Source of the DNA: Perca fluviatilis | Lineage: Eukaryota; Chordata; Actinopteri; Perciformes; Percidae | DNA length: 64,000 bases | Assembly: GCF_010015445.1 (NCBI RefSeq) | Contig: NC_053128.1 | Span: 9,398,840 to 9,462,839, forward strand | Reading direction: 5' to 3' | Part shown: positions 50,080-62,570 of the stretch, one piece after another | Numbering within the stretch: position 1 is the first letter of the stretch | Layout of the letters: each line of letters opens with the position of its first letter | Notes under the pieces: model-generated | What the model was told of the DNA's origin: nothing | Seen by the model: only the letters and a program-made list of their open reading frames with translations | Databases searched by the model: none | Translations under genes and position numbers: made by a program

Positions 50080-50512
50080 TAGGCCTGCACGATTCGGGGA
50101 AAAATATGAATCACGATTTTTTTAGCTTAGAATTGATATCACGATTCTCTGTCACGTTTTTTTTCTCACTGAACCATGACAAAACAAAACTAATTGGCAG
50201 TACCAAACATAGATTTATTTTGGCACCTATAGCACATTGCGCATCACCACAAGCCTGTAAACATAGAGGCTTCAGTAAATAAAGAAAATAAAGTACATAC
50301 TGGCCATTTAAGTACAGTAGGCTACCAAAAATAGTGACATATAACACATTGAACTAAATATGGCCCAGATACAGGCTTAATCTGAACTCCTTGATCATGT
50401 CTTTACATAATGAAAACATGCATTCAATAAATTAATCGAAGTCATTTAAAAGTTAAATCGTGAATCGAGATCGCGATTTCTTTTTTTTTTAACGATTTAT
50501 CGTGCAGGCCAA
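50080..50512. mobile_element. Non-autonomous hAT-like element
   Basis: The ends TAGGCCTGCACGATTCGGGG and 'gatttatcgtgcaggccaa' are inverted; 'aatcacgatt' motifs recur inside. The perfect 8-bp duplication GCATCAAG flanks it (50072-50079, 50513-50520). Confidence 0.9.
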
Positions 50513-50520
50513 GCATCAAG

Positions 50521-53500
50521 TCCTGAAAATTAAACAATGTAGTGAAATTTTAAATGTTAAAGATTTTTACCATTTGAACTAAATACTGGTTATTGGAGGG
50601 GAGACAGTGATAAATAAATGAATGATTTTTAAAACATCCGTAACTGGCCGGGCACTCAGAGAGCGCAGACCTCCGCCAAGGCATGCCCTGTCCGACAATG
50701 TTGATGCAGTGTGAATTTTCCCAGTCAGGAAATCCTGAGAATTTTTCTAATTATTCCGACTCCTTGATTCCTTGGTGAAGCTTATGAGCTGGGGAGATAT
50801 GTTGGCGTTTGAGGTCTTTTAATTACAGAGTGTATCGTTTAAAAACAACACATTTCAATGTCCTCCAGATCTTTTGCTGCTGGTTGTTACCACTATAAGG
50901 ACTTAAGCAAAGAGAACAGATGCCATTTTCAGTTTCACAAACATATGATGCCTCGCAGGGCGCTGGAGGACGGTCGGAGTTTAGTGTGTTGAGAGAAACT
51001 CAACCTATATGATACGGCAGTCATACTTACTGCTGGTTGACATTTTGTGGTTTTTGCATTAATTCGAATGGCCAGGATCATTTATTAACAACATATTGCA
51101 CCAATGTCAGAATGTTTTACAAGGTAGGAAACTTTAGAGAGAGAATTCAGCCACTTCATACAGGAGACTAGCGTATATAACGCAGATCTACAGATGCATA
51201 TTCAACCCGCGTTGGACTCGTTCATATGAGTCAGCCGTCCAAGTTAATAGAGACTCCAGTCTGCAGTGAAGTTCATAAAAAATCCCTGATAAACCAGAGA
51301 ATTGTAGAGTTACATTAGGCTTCATGATCAAAGACATTTTTTGTATCACATCTCCACTGTCCATTTTCGCACTTCCCATTCTCTCTCTTTCTGTCAGTCT
51401 CTTTCGGTCTCTTTCGGTCTCTCTCGGTCTCTTCGGTCTCTCTCGGTCTCTCTCTCTCTCTCTCTCTCTCTCATCCTATTGTGCAAATGGCCTATAAGTG
51501 CAGCAGCAGTAATTGCAGTTACCTCATTGACTTTATACTGACTCTCTGTGGGTCTGACACATCGAATGTATAGTTGCTTGTTTTAAAAAAAAAATATGCA
51601 GGACAGATGTACCATACCAGACATAAACTGGGTACACATTACTCTATTTATTTTCAGGTAGTAAAGTATCCATCCTTAAAGTGCACGGCCTTGGTTCGTT
51701 TTGCTTACAGATGTGTGTTTGTCACGGTGACATGGCAACAGAAGGAGAGCGAGAATGGACGTCTACTCCCCTGAGCCCTTCATCTCACGCCTGTTAGTGA
51801 TCGGCTTGTCAACCAGCCAATTACAGAGACACCTATTAGCGAGCCCACACAGGCGCACACACTCAGCATAGCAACTTGATGTGGAGTGCTGTTAGCAACG
51901 AGAAAGGCTTCTTATTAAAAAGAAAAGAAAAGGAAAGACAGAAGGTGGAAAAGGCTTTAATATCCTGTGATATTCTTTATTTTTTTAGGTCTCTGCTTCC
52001 CCCCCTCCCTCAAGTTCTTTATTTCATATGTATGAACTACTTAACGTTGCCTCTTGTGCTGTGGTATGCATTTTGAGGCATGTGTTTTGGAGTTTTCAGA
52101 GCTCAAATAGCTTTTCATTTTTGTGTCCCACTTTTCCATTCTCTCTGTTTTGGTGGCTGACAGCTTAGTATTTGAAGTGGGATTTTGTCATTTGGACATA
52201 CTGGAATCAATGCAAGGCAGGAGAGCTTCCAGTTCAAAGAAACACATTTGTACTTGGGTCCAGGGTTCAGTGTAAGAAACATTTTCCTGCCTGTTGCAAT
52301 GTGTTTCAGCCCTTTTCGTTGGTTTAGAGTGATGCTCCAGTTGACATCTGGCTTTACCTGCAGGGCCAAATGGCTCGACAGAGTGAGGGGGAGGTCGAGG
52401 AAGAGAGCGAGATAGCACAGCCATGAAATCTCCCACATTCAGGCACAGTTTGCAGTGTGTGCGTGCGCACATGCTCACTCAGGTAGCCAGGAAATGGGTG
52501 AGGCACACAAATACTAAACCTAGGGTAATGGTATTTAAAACTCAGAGCTGAGCAGGTCATCCCGCAGAATAAATCAAATCCCCCTAAGAGCTTATTATTC
52601 AATACCACCCTCCCTGTTGACATCAACAGCACGGTCACTGGTGTTCCTGGCATTGTTAGTGTCCAAGGCAAGATCATGAAAATATGTCCTGTAAACATGA
52701 GAAAACTAGTGCAGTGCCTGTTGAAACCGTGCCTGTTTGGAACGGGCCGATGGCTTGGCTTCCGGTTTTACTGCTTGCAGCTCCCTCCCAACAGCTCATC
52801 CAAACCCTTTCACACTCGACACAGCGCTTCCTTAGGTCCTGAGCAATACACCTGCCATAACATAGTGGCATCACATACCCAAGTCACGGCCAGTTACGGT
52901 GAGTAACACCAGTGAAATACACACTCGTGTACTCATTCGCGGGAAAAAAAACACCCAGAGTAGACTTGACCATTAGGCAAGGTAGGCAACTGCGAGAGAG
53001 AGAGCGAGCCTGTAGTGCAGTGTTTTGTGCGGTCAATAGGCTAGAATACATCCATGATTTTGTGTTATCTAAAAGATTTTCAATAAAAACAATGGTTCGT
53101 ATTTGCTCATGTCTCTATGACAGGCCTGTTGATTAGAGGGGGAAATCCTCTGACGTGGTAACACAGCGTCGTGTCCGAGGCGTATCACTGGACACATCAT
53201 CCAGACCACAGATATCTGGCAGCAACAGGTCCCGCTCCTGACATCTTATTTGAGCATATAGGGGCACAGCACCCACGGGAGCACCACCAATATCCCCAGC
53301 CTCGCAGCCCTCCAGCCGCTGCTTCACCCTCCTCCGTCTGCTGCCTCTCTCGGACAAGAATATTGCGGTTATGATGAGGCTTATCCCGTTTTTGATCATA
53401 TTCGGTATATGATGTTTAGAGTGTATCTCTCTCTCTCTCTCTCTCTCTCTTTGTCTTTCTGATGAAGATTTGGAGTTGGTATCAAAAGGCCCTGATTAAA

Positions 53501-53564
53501 TCAAACACAATGTTCTCTTTTTCAGCATCTTTGTACCTGGAAAAGCATTACTGGCATTCACAAG
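50521..53564. other. Intron 3 stretch of mostly unique sequence
   Basis: About 50650-50700 ('gagagcgcagacctccgcca') resembles a common fish repeat end. A TC-rich tract with 'ggtctctc' units is at 51390-51472 and another CT run at 53430-53450. 51900-53400 shows no repeat; its short ORFs overlap on both strands and lack known domains. Confidence 0.35.
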
Positions 53565-53800
53565 GACATCTGGGGGGCATTGCACAAAAGTAGAATTTAT
53601 AAATCCAGGATAACCGATAAAGCGAGGCTTGACCTAGTTCAATCTGTGCATCCTGGCTCGGTGCGTTTCACGAAGGCAGAGCCAGGCTGAGGAGGAGCGA
53701 CTAGGTCGAGCCAGGCTGAAGTCATTTGGATAGATGCGCGTTCACGGCTTTCCTTAACCGACCGCGAGGTCGATCACAGATTTACTGATGCTAAAATGGA
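53565..53800. mobile_element. PIF/Harbinger-like fragment
   Basis: 'ggggggcattgcacaaaagt' followed by 'aatccaggataaccgataaa' and 'gagccaggctgaggag' matches one end of a widespread fish Harbinger-type MITE as I remember it. The other end is not present. Confidence 0.45.
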
Positions 53801-53897
53801 GAATACGCATTGTTCATACTTTACACAGCGTGTGCAGGAGCTTCTTATGGAAGTATGATAATGTGAAACACATTATTTGTAAAAAAGAAACACGGCT

Positions 53898-56253
53898 ATG
53901 AAGGTAAATATGGTGCAAAACGTGAGAGCTTGTAGAATACAATGTGAGAACTTGCAGAACAAAAAAATTTAACTTGTATGTTAAAATTTGCACTTGTAAA
54001 ATAAAAATTTGCACTTGTAAAATAAAAATTTGCACTTGTAAAATAAAAATTTGCACTTGTAAAATAAAAATGTGCACTTGTAAAATAAAAATTTGCACTT
54101 GTAAAATAAAAATTTGCACTTGTAAAAATTATTCACATTTGAAGTCACAAAAGAAAAAAAACATGAGAGCTTGTAAAAAAATCTGAACTTGTAAATTGAA
54201 ATTTGCACTTGTAGAAAAATATTCACAAATGTGTAGAATGATATTTGCATGAACACAATGACAGCTGCAAACTTGTAATGCAACATTTACTCATGTACTT
54301 TTTTTTACTCGGGTTGATTTTCCATCACAACCACAACTCAGTGATTACAACCTCTCCGAATCTGTCACTGTATGCGCGCTCTCGCATCACAAAGAAGCGA
54401 ATCTGCCCCGACTTTTGCAACACTTGTTGCGATACATTTGGTGCAAAACTAATTTGTACCTGTGGACTTAGGCTGTGGAGCTCTGATCCAACAGAACGGG
54501 AAAGCAGGGTTTCTATCGCCAGATGAGGGACAACTCTGTCCGGCTTATTTAGCTATGTCGCATGGAAGCCTGGTTGAATAGCAAGCTAGCGTTAGCTAAC
54601 TAACCAACCAGCCTGATTCTAAATAAATACCTTTTAATTATCTTAACACTTTTTAACAGTCAAACTGGAAACACTAGCGGTGAGCTCCAGGTCCTGCAGA
54701 CGGACCGTCACCAGCGGGTATCGACCGCGAGCAACATCGCTATTATTGCCAGAAAGCTTCGCTGCCGACCTCGACCTGCGGTCGGACTCCAGCGGGACAC
54801 AAAAGAGCCCCGCACCCGGTAGCATCGGCACATCCCCGGCCATGACCACAGCTTGCTTTGCTGATGTTGTGCCTCACTGCCAATCATTGCACCCGCAGGC
54901 AGCAACAATAGCTTCTGCAGAATTACATCCACCTCGCGGGCCGCAGACAATTATTTTTTGCCGAATAATGCGTCATCTCTTAACCCTCGTTGCTGCCGAG
55001 ATTTGCACCCAGGTAGCAAGGAAATGATAGTCTGATAAAACATTGATGTCTCTAAACGTTGTAAAATTATAATCATCATTGATGAACATGACAAAGGAAT
55101 GTATATAGCCTACATTTTAATTAAACAGTAGCTACTTTGCGCTTATAAAATCATTATTTCCCCTTATGGATGGAAGTCTTGGCAGGGATGCAGAACTTAG
55201 CACGTGTTACCCGCTGATGACGGTCCGTCTGCGGCTGCAGGACCTGGAGCTCACCGCCAGTGTTTCAGTTTGACTGTTAAAGTGTTTAGATAACTTAAAA
55301 GGTATTTATTTAGAAGCTGGTTAGTTAGCTAACGCTAGCTTGCTATTCCACCAACACTAGCGGTGAGCTGCTACCGGGTGCGGGGCTCTCCGTGTCCGCT
55401 GGAGCTCCGACTGCAGGTCGGGTCGGCAGCGAGCTTTCTGGCAATAATAGCGATGTTGCTCCCGCTGGCGACAACCCGCTGGTGACGGTCCGTCTGCAGG
55501 ACCTGGAGCTCACCGCCAGTGTTTCAGTTTGACTGTTAAAAAGTGTTAAGATAATTAAAAGGTATTTATTTAGAATCAGGCTGGTTGGTTAGTTAGCTAA
55601 GACTAGCTTGCTATTCAACCAGGCTTCTAGCGACATGCTAAATAAGCCGGACAGAGTTTGTCCCTCATCTGGCGATAGAAACCCTGCTTTCCCCGTTCTG
55701 TTGGATCAGAGGCTCCACGGCCCAAGTCCACAGGTACAAATTAGTTTTTGCAACAAGTATGTTACACAAAAAGAATCGGCGGCAGATTGCTTTTGTGATC
55801 GTGACAATGACGGATACAAAGAGGTTGTAATCACTGAGTTGTTATTGTGATGGAAAATCAACCTGAGTAAAAAAAAAAAAGACGTAAATGTTGCATTACA
55901 AGTTTGCAGCGTATTGTGTTCATGCAAATATCAATCTACATATTTGTGAATATTTTTTCTACAAGTGCAAATTTCAATTTACAAGTTCAATTTTTTTACA
56001 AGCTCTCATGTTTTTTTTTTTTTTTTTAATGTGAATAATTTTTACAAATAAAATTTTTATTTTACAAGTGATTTCTGAACAATTTTTATTTTACAAGTGC
56101 ACATTTTATTATACATATTACCGACTTATTTTGAAATTTTATTACATCTGAAATTTTACAAATTACATTAATCATATAAATAAAATTTTTGTTCTGCAAG
56201 TTCTCACATTGTATTCTACAAGCTCTCACGTTTTGCACCATATTTACCTTCAT
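53898..56253. mobile_element. Foldback (giant inverted repeat) element, 2.36 kb
   Basis: The left arm starts 'atgaaggtaaatatggtgca' and the right arm ends with its complement. Both then share 'cgtgagagcttgtagaatac', 'tgcacttgtaaaa' units, a segment with 'ccagatgagggacaactctg', 'gctagcgttagctaac' and 'ggtgagctccaggtcctgca'. The arms therefore extend for about 1 kb each, with a ~0.5 kb centre, and the arm segment with 'cggtccgtctgcagg' is duplicated in the right half (near 55220 and 55480). Flanks ACACGGCT (53890-53897) and ACACGGCC (56254-56261) match at 7 of 8. No transposase was recognised. Confidence 0.82.
53985..54127. repeat. 21-bp tandem repeat in the foldback arm
   Basis: The unit 'tgcacttgtaaaataaaaat' + 't' occurs about seven times head to tail. 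The right arm has only two or three looser copies (56040-56105). Open frames across it (repeated FILQVQI or KICTCKI) are artefacts. Confidence 0.9.
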
Positions 56254-56340
56254 ACACGGCCGCTGTAATGAAACGGCGAGAGAAAGCGAAGCAGACGATC
56301 ACGGACCGACTGAATGCCTAAGTAGCCTAAAAATAGCAGC

Positions 56341-57037
56341 GGTGGGCATCTCTTGGCACCTCACGATTCGATTCCTATTCAGAGGCCAACGATTCGATTC
56401 TAAACCGATTATCGAGGCATCTCGATGCAACAATTTTTTTTATGTACATTTCCATGTGTGATTTAAAAAAAATATACATATACATCTGAGTTTGCTACTC
56501 AGAGTTTGCTAATCACTTCCTAGACAAAGCAGCTAGACAAAGCTGAGATTTTGACATATTTGTCACACACAAGTTTTAATGAAACGTTTTGTCTACTGAG
56601 GTTTTTGTTTTGTAGTCGTTCCATGCTTAAGCCTTAAACATGCTTGTGGAAGTCCCCTTCTCTCCCAGTATTCTTCCATGTCAAAGGCTCAGTCATGTTT
56701 AAAGGTGGACAATTGGCTTCTTAGAACATGAAACATGAGGTGGTCAGATGTAATGTGATGAAGTAGATGAACAGCCCATATGTGTTTTGCCTAATTATTT
56801 TATGTATGTCTTATTAGATCATGTATATACAAAAAAAAAGTTTTCCTTTTGGTCATTTTTGTGTGTTTTTTTTCTGCACTCTTGCCTAAACTCTAAGTTG
56901 TTGTCCATTATCCCATCCTCTTTCAGTCACTCTGTTTTCTGATTTGTACTTTTAAATAAAAATCAACACATTTTATTTCTTCTTCTCAGAATCGAGCATC
57001 GAATCGTTCTAGAGAGAATTGATTATTTTTCCCACCC
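56341..57037. mobile_element. hAT-like element with ATTCG-rich ends
   Basis: The left 'ggtgggcatctcttggcacc' + 'tcacgattcgattc' and right 'atcgaatcgttctagagaga' + 'attgattatttttcccaccc' are inverted. No clear 8-bp duplication was found. No coding content. Confidence 0.68.
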
Positions 57038-57894
57038 CAAAAAAATTATACATTTACTGACCACTGCTCTGAACTGAAACCCTCACAATCATACCATTCA
57101 AGGAGTTAGGCTAATTATTTGCACAAATGAGCTGTTGTACTCTTTTCCTTTTAAAAGTGAGCAGAAGACAGCCTAATGTTAATCAGGAAATTTACCATGA
57201 AGATCATTTACAACCACTAATCCACAATGCTAGAATAGGCTTTTCTCTTTTTTCTCTCTCTCACACTCACATATCACTTTTTTTTTTTTTTTTTCTCTTT
57301 TTTTTTTCACCTTGCTCTGTCTCCCCTCTCTCTCCTATGGGCTAAAATATAAATTACCTAAGTAACATTTATTTCCACTCCTCGCTTTTCAGACAAAGTG
57401 TACAGCACTTCATTAGTGGAAATAATTAGACTAACTCCTTGAATGGTTTCATTTAAGAGCAGTAAATGTATATTTTTAGATATCATTCAGTCGGTCTGCT
57501 TCTGCCACGCCTTTTCTCACTGTTTTTCTTTTTTACAGAGGCCGAGATTCCTTCTTTGCATATGATATACTTTGCTTCCTCGTATGTATGGACATAGAAA
57601 AGACACTGAAGAAATTAGACTCTGAAATCTAGAAACTATAAAGATAATTAAGTGATAAATATAATGCACACTGTAAACATGACTGTAACACAGCGTATTT
57701 ATCAGTTATTTCCCCCCAGCAAAATATAAGGTCAAAAACCATTGTGGTGTCCTCTGTTGTTTCATGAATGTACAGTATGTACAGTAGCCTACAACACTAG
57801 ATAGGGACTGGTCCAGTTAACTAAGACTATAATTAGGGAGGATTGTACAATCATAAAAACCTATAAAAAACAATAAAGCTCTTCTGTGTTTTCT
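57038..57894. other. Intron 3 sequence with a pyrimidine tract
   Basis: A CT/T-rich tract occupies about 57240-57335. The rest is AT-rich and unassigned. Confidence 0.4.
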
Positions 57895-59094
57895 TTTAAA
57901 GCTACATTGTGTAAGGATTTCTCCCATCTAGCAGTGAAATTGTATATGACAACCAACTGGCTATTACTTTCTAGCCCCTCCCATTCCCGGCGTTATAACT
58001 CCTACGGTGGCCGTATTATTCCAAGAAGTACGACTTTGTCCGTGAGTGTTCCTTCCGGTGTAATAAAAGAATAATAGTTTTACATTATTTTGGTACCATT
58101 TCATTGCTAACATCAGCTATCAGGTTCCCAAACATGTGCAAGCTAATGTTAGCAAAGTATCAGTGCTATCGTTATTCTGTATGTTGTACAGATAGATTAA
58201 TAGTGTAAGGCAATGTTTACAGCATAGGAGAGAAGCAACGGAGGTTTGTGTTTTTAATGTATTTCTCTGAGCAGTATGAACAATGTCCATGAAACCGAAT
58301 TTAGCTCTTAGTATCTTCATCGTTTACACGCAGCTGTTCTAGCTGTAGCTAGTCTGTGTTACAGCTCCATTACGTGAGTCGTCTGCCAGGGAAATCATGA
58401 CACACATGATTACGTTTATGTTACAAGGTAGACAATCCTTTTTCGTCATTGACGCGAGGAAAAGTATCCTTAGACGTCGTTCTAGCGTTATGCACAACCC
58501 TGCTATAGTTGGCTAAGCAACTACAAAACTTTGAATTTACACAAATTGGCAGAATTACCTGTCGAAAAGAAAGCAGGCAACTTCGGCGTCCCGTTTAAAA
58601 TCCTTGCTCCTTATGATCCCTTTCCATCTGGGAAAAGCCACCCCAATATTACATTTGGTCTTGTTTCTTTGCCTGTCGCATTGTCGTTTTGATTCTCTTT
58701 TTAACTTCCATGGCGACTTCGTTACATGTCCTAGAGAATAGGCGCAATCCTCCATTTTCAACAGGCTTTCAAATCTGCCGGCAGTCACAGAGTAATCTTC
58801 TCCTCCTCCCTGGCATTCGTCACGGTGCCACTGAGTGTAAAAGCGCAAAACGCGGAGGTATGTCCCTCTTTGGCTAATGTATTTTAAAGATGGAGGCGCT
58901 ACATGGTAGAATAGAATACATACGAGCGAGTCGCTGGTATGTATTCTGAATGATTCTGAATGATTCTACGCGTACGAGAATACTTGGATTAGTTGGTGGA
59001 AGTAATTACACATGAATGAGCACATATTTGTGAAAGAACAAAGGGGTTTTTGCTATGAATCAACTAAAAAAATTACACAATGGAGCTCTTTAAA
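57895..59094. mobile_element. TTTAAAG-ended MITE-like element, 1.2 kb
   Basis: The left end 'tttaaagctacattgtgtaa' and right end 'ttacacaatggagctctttaaa' are inverted over about 20 bp. The body contains 'ggatttctcccatctagcag', typical of a common fish element. Near the right end 'gaatgattct' is duplicated. A minus-strand ORF lies at 58555-58848. Confidence 0.72.
58555..58848 (-). pseudogene. 97-residue ORF inside the MITE-like element
   Basis: The product begins MRFYTQWHRDECQGGGEDYS and carries SVTAGRFESLLKMEDCAYSL and IGVAFPRWKGIIRSKDFKRD then AEVACFLFDR. The FPRW...KDFKRDAEVA pattern resembles segments I have seen in uncharacterised fish proteins. It is basic, has two Cys in the first half (DEC, EDC) and no signal peptide or membrane segment. 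It could be a decayed transposon protein, a captured host exon, or chance. No function is claimed. Confidence 0.35.
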
Positions 59095-59777
59095 TGGAAC
59101 ATTGAGGTGAACCCCTAAGGATAATTCCATTTTTTTCTCTGTAATTTGCACACAAACTGAAGTGTTTAAAGCCTCTGTAAGTTTGTTGTTGGCAGCATCG
59201 ATTTTGGCCTTATCAGTGGATATGTGTCTGATGCGCATGTGATAATTAGTTTTGTTTTTGTTTATTTATGTGTAAATAATACACAATTGGAAAACCTGGG
59301 TCTGCATAGCTTATTTGTAACATTTCTATAATATAACGTAAAAAGAAGCTGTAAGGGCATGCAATGATGTTTTAGTCTTGAGATGAAGCAGTTTGCCTTG
59401 TTACTGAAATAGTTAATGGGGAATGTGGAGATCAAGACAACAGCTTACCCAGCTGTGTTGTAAAATAAAAACTATACTTTTAGATTCACATTCAAATGAT
59501 GTTAATGTTGATTTATTCATGCCTTGTTGTCAGTGTTTCCATATTTAACATTTGGATGATGAGCCTCCCGCTGTCTCCAGAGACCAGGGTTCAACTCTCA
59601 GCAGGGAGGCAAGCTGCACTGCTCTCAGATCAGACACATCCTCTCCTAAACGACATCACGTTTCGTGTAACGGTGATCGATGATGTTTGATCATCTTAAA
59701 TTGTGTGTACAGAAAGATCCCTGCCCGGTCATGCCTGCGTAAAGCTGTCTTTAACAACTTCCTCAATGTCAGCCTAA
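59095..59777. other. Intron 3 sequence, nothing recognised
   Basis: AT-rich, without a bounded repeat or supportable gene. Confidence 0.35.
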
Positions 59778-60367
59778 GGCCGGCTACACACTGGCTGCGT
59801 GGCGTGGGCGTGGGCGTGGCCTTTCTGTTGCGTGTCACCTGCGTGGCGGCTGTGTGGATTTTTCTATGTCCTTACACACCAGAAACGTGTCTGCTGCTGC
59901 TAGCCTTGTCTGTACACATGTATGTTTCCCATTGATGAAAATCTAATACCATGTTAAACATAAATATATACTGATTTGATTACAGCAAAGACAACGTCGG
60001 CAGTATTGACGGCAAAATAGGCTACAGAAATATTTTGTTCTGTATTGACTGGTGATAGGTGCAATATTAGAAAATCAATTTTTGTACATTTTTATCAAAA
60101 CCTAGAGACTTTCAAACATCAACATGTCATTTATTAATATGTATTCGTGTCTAAATGACATATAAACATCTTTTCCTATTCTATTTTGCCTGGAAACGCG
60201 AAACACGCTTGTGTGTTGCGTGAAAAATATGCATCCGTTCTATTTCTAGCAGGCACGCGTTTTCAGCGCGGCTCGAGCCACGCCTGAGACGTGCGTGTGA
60301 CCCAGGCAGCGTGTAAGCTCTAACCTGTTAACATGGGAGCCGCGACGCAGCCAGTGTGTAGCCGGCC
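59778..60367. mobile_element. PIF/Harbinger-like MITE
   Basis: The ends GGCCGGCTACACACTGGCTG and its complement CAGCCAGTGTGTAGCCGGCC are perfectly inverted over 20 bp and extend into 'cgt'. Each is flanked by TAA (59775-59777, 60368-60370), the 3-bp duplication expected for this superfamily. The 590-bp interior has no transposase. Confidence 0.85.
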
Positions 60368-60518
60368 TAATGCTGCAGCACCAAAGCCTGGTCGAGCCTG
60401 CACACTCACAAGAGTTTGCACATGGGAGAAGTTAACCTTCAGGGCTCTCTGCTAGGAAGCCTTTTCTGCCAGAAATCTTCTTAGGTTTAGGCAACAAAAC
60501 GACTTGGTTAGGTTAAGG

Positions 60519-61020
60519 CACACGTGTCAAACTCAAGGCCCGCGGGCCAAATCCGGCCCCTCGCATGTTTTGATCCGGCCCGCATATCAATTTAGGTTCA
60601 CAATAGATTTTGGCCCGCCTAGGTTGTGCGCAGAAACAAAACAGACGGGAAACTCTTTTCAAACTATTATTACAAATTATGCGACACTCAAAGCAGAATT
60701 TGGCAGATTTGCCGACTTTTAGATTCAAGAATTCCCACAGAAGCAGAGAGAATTATCATATTTAGCCTGTGAACAGGTTGCTGTAAAAAAATTATAATTT
60801 TTTTGCTTGATTTGCAAAACTCTGATGGCTAAGGAACTTTTTTTTAGGGCTTTATGTTGACATAACTGTAAGTGAGAAAGGTATATGAGACATGCAATAA
60901 TACAGTCAAATATATTTGACTTAGATTAAATAAAAGCATGGCAAACTCTACATGTCTGGCCCCTGATGTGATTCTTATTTCCAAGTGTGGCCCTTAGTGA
61001 AGTTGAGTTTGACACCCCTG
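60519..61020. mobile_element. Non-autonomous hAT-like element
   Basis: The ends 'cacacgtgtcaaactcaagg' + 'cccgcgggcc' and 'gaagttgagtttgacacccc' + 'tg' are inverted. The perfect 8-bp duplication GGTTAAGG flanks it (60511-60518, 61021-61028). It contains the motif TCAAACTC found at the end of the coding hAT at 31849. Confidence 0.9.
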
Positions 61021-61028
61021 GGTTAAGG

Positions 61029-62231
61029 AAATGATCGTGGTTTGGGTGTAAATAGACCCTTTCTGACAAAAAGCCTTGAAGAGTTGTCTAGAGGGATGAA
61101 TAAGAGTGTCAAAAGTAGATTTTATATCTTGTCAATATAAATATCCTCATAGTAAGAGTGTATCATTTTAGACCTTTATTGAGAGTTTTTAGCACAGCGA
61201 ATAAGGACTTTCAGAATAAGGTGTCGTACTTCATCAGGCGCATGGATGTCTGGACATAATCTATAAAAACTGATACCATAAAAAAATAAATAGTTTTTTT
61301 ACTATGGTCTGACATTTGAGAGACTAAACAATTAATTTAAAACCTAATTAATGAAATCAATTAGAAGTTGTAGCCTTAATGAAAACCCCCATCTGTGGGT
61401 CCCACTTCATAGAAATCCATTCTCTGGAGTGTAATTTTGTTTCCGAGTATGACTCACCCTGAACTTTTCTAACTGAGCTTGATGAGTGGGAGGACTGTCA
61501 GATTCTGCAAACCCTGTAGTCATGTACCTGTATGTGCTGTTAAACTCGTCTTTGACCATAAGACATTTTATTCCAAAGCTTGGCCTTGTACAGTTAGACA
61601 TCTTATGGTTATGCAACGCAACGTTTGTGAAACAACAAATTATGTAGAGGCAGGCACACAGGTAGCTGTTGCTATTACCCTCACTTAGCTTAGCTTCATT
61701 GGTGTGTGATAAAGTGGGCTTGTGTTAAGTTTTTATTGATGTAATGATGAAAGTGAGTATATTAGCATTGTCAACTATGTATCTGCATTTTTCCTCTATT
61801 CTTGTGGCATTTCCATGTTGTCTGACTGGTACTTGAAGGGGTCATATGACCTTCATTTTGCCTTTCTGTTTTAGTGGACTTGGTAGTCTTTTAAATACAT
61901 TTTTAAAACACTGAGTGAAAAGATTTTTTTGTGAAGAGTATGTCATTTAAGGTGAAGAATACATTTGTCAAAATACAATTTAAATCAAATTAGGATTGGA
62001 AATGATTTAGGAATGAATAACTGTGATACAGAAAAATGGAAGAAAAGAAATCCATTAAGGAGGTATTTGTTAGTATGAAACAGAAGGATGGACATCTCAA
62101 ACTAAACCTTTCCTTGGCTGCAGCAGAACCTGTGACTGGCATACAAATCTCTGTCCTGTGGACGGTGTTTGGTGTTTTAAGCCCCCAACGTTCCAGGCAG
62201 TGCTGCCTGGAAGGCACTAGGATTAGGCAAT
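61029..62231. other. Intron 3 sequence, nothing recognised
   Basis: AT-rich, no bounded repeat; ORFs are short and overlap on both strands. Confidence 0.35.
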
Positions 62232-62256
62232 GGTTAGGGTTAAGGTTAGGGTTAGG
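62232..62256. repeat. Short interstitial TTAGGG-like tract
   Basis: Four near-telomeric units (GGTTAGGGTTAAGGTTAGGG + TTAGG). The following ~60 bp repeat 'gccttgaagtcga' twice. Confidence 0.7.
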
Positions 62257-62570
62257 TGCCTTGAAGTCGACGGTCGCAGCCCTGCCTTGAAGTCGATGTT
62301 GGGCGCAGGCTGACAGTCACTATAATATAATACTGATGTCATGAGAAAAAATATCACTCACTGTTGAGTTGCTACAAAACTTATCTTAAGTTAGTACATG
62401 AAAAATAAAGCGATTGTACAGTAAGTTACTAAACTGTATCCATATGTTCAGACAGATATGATAGGAGTATTATAGGAATATTACACACGGCTTAAAGTGA
62501 CAAACTGTGAAATAGTGTTCCAATCTTTTATCATTAAGCATGCATACTTTTTTAAATTTCTATTTGTAAT

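Noticed and set aside
52115..52906. Several overlapping 76-114-residue ORFs on both strands
   Set aside because: Frames overlap in both directions, no motifs, no splice-consistent pattern.
53985..54127. Regular array of ~21-bp repeats resembling CRISPR
   Set aside because: Units are directly adjacent with no unique spacers, lie in a transposon arm, and the genome is vertebrate.
53814..54286. Two ~100-residue ORFs with periodic repeats
   Set aside because: They are frames through the 21-bp tandem repeat of the foldback element.
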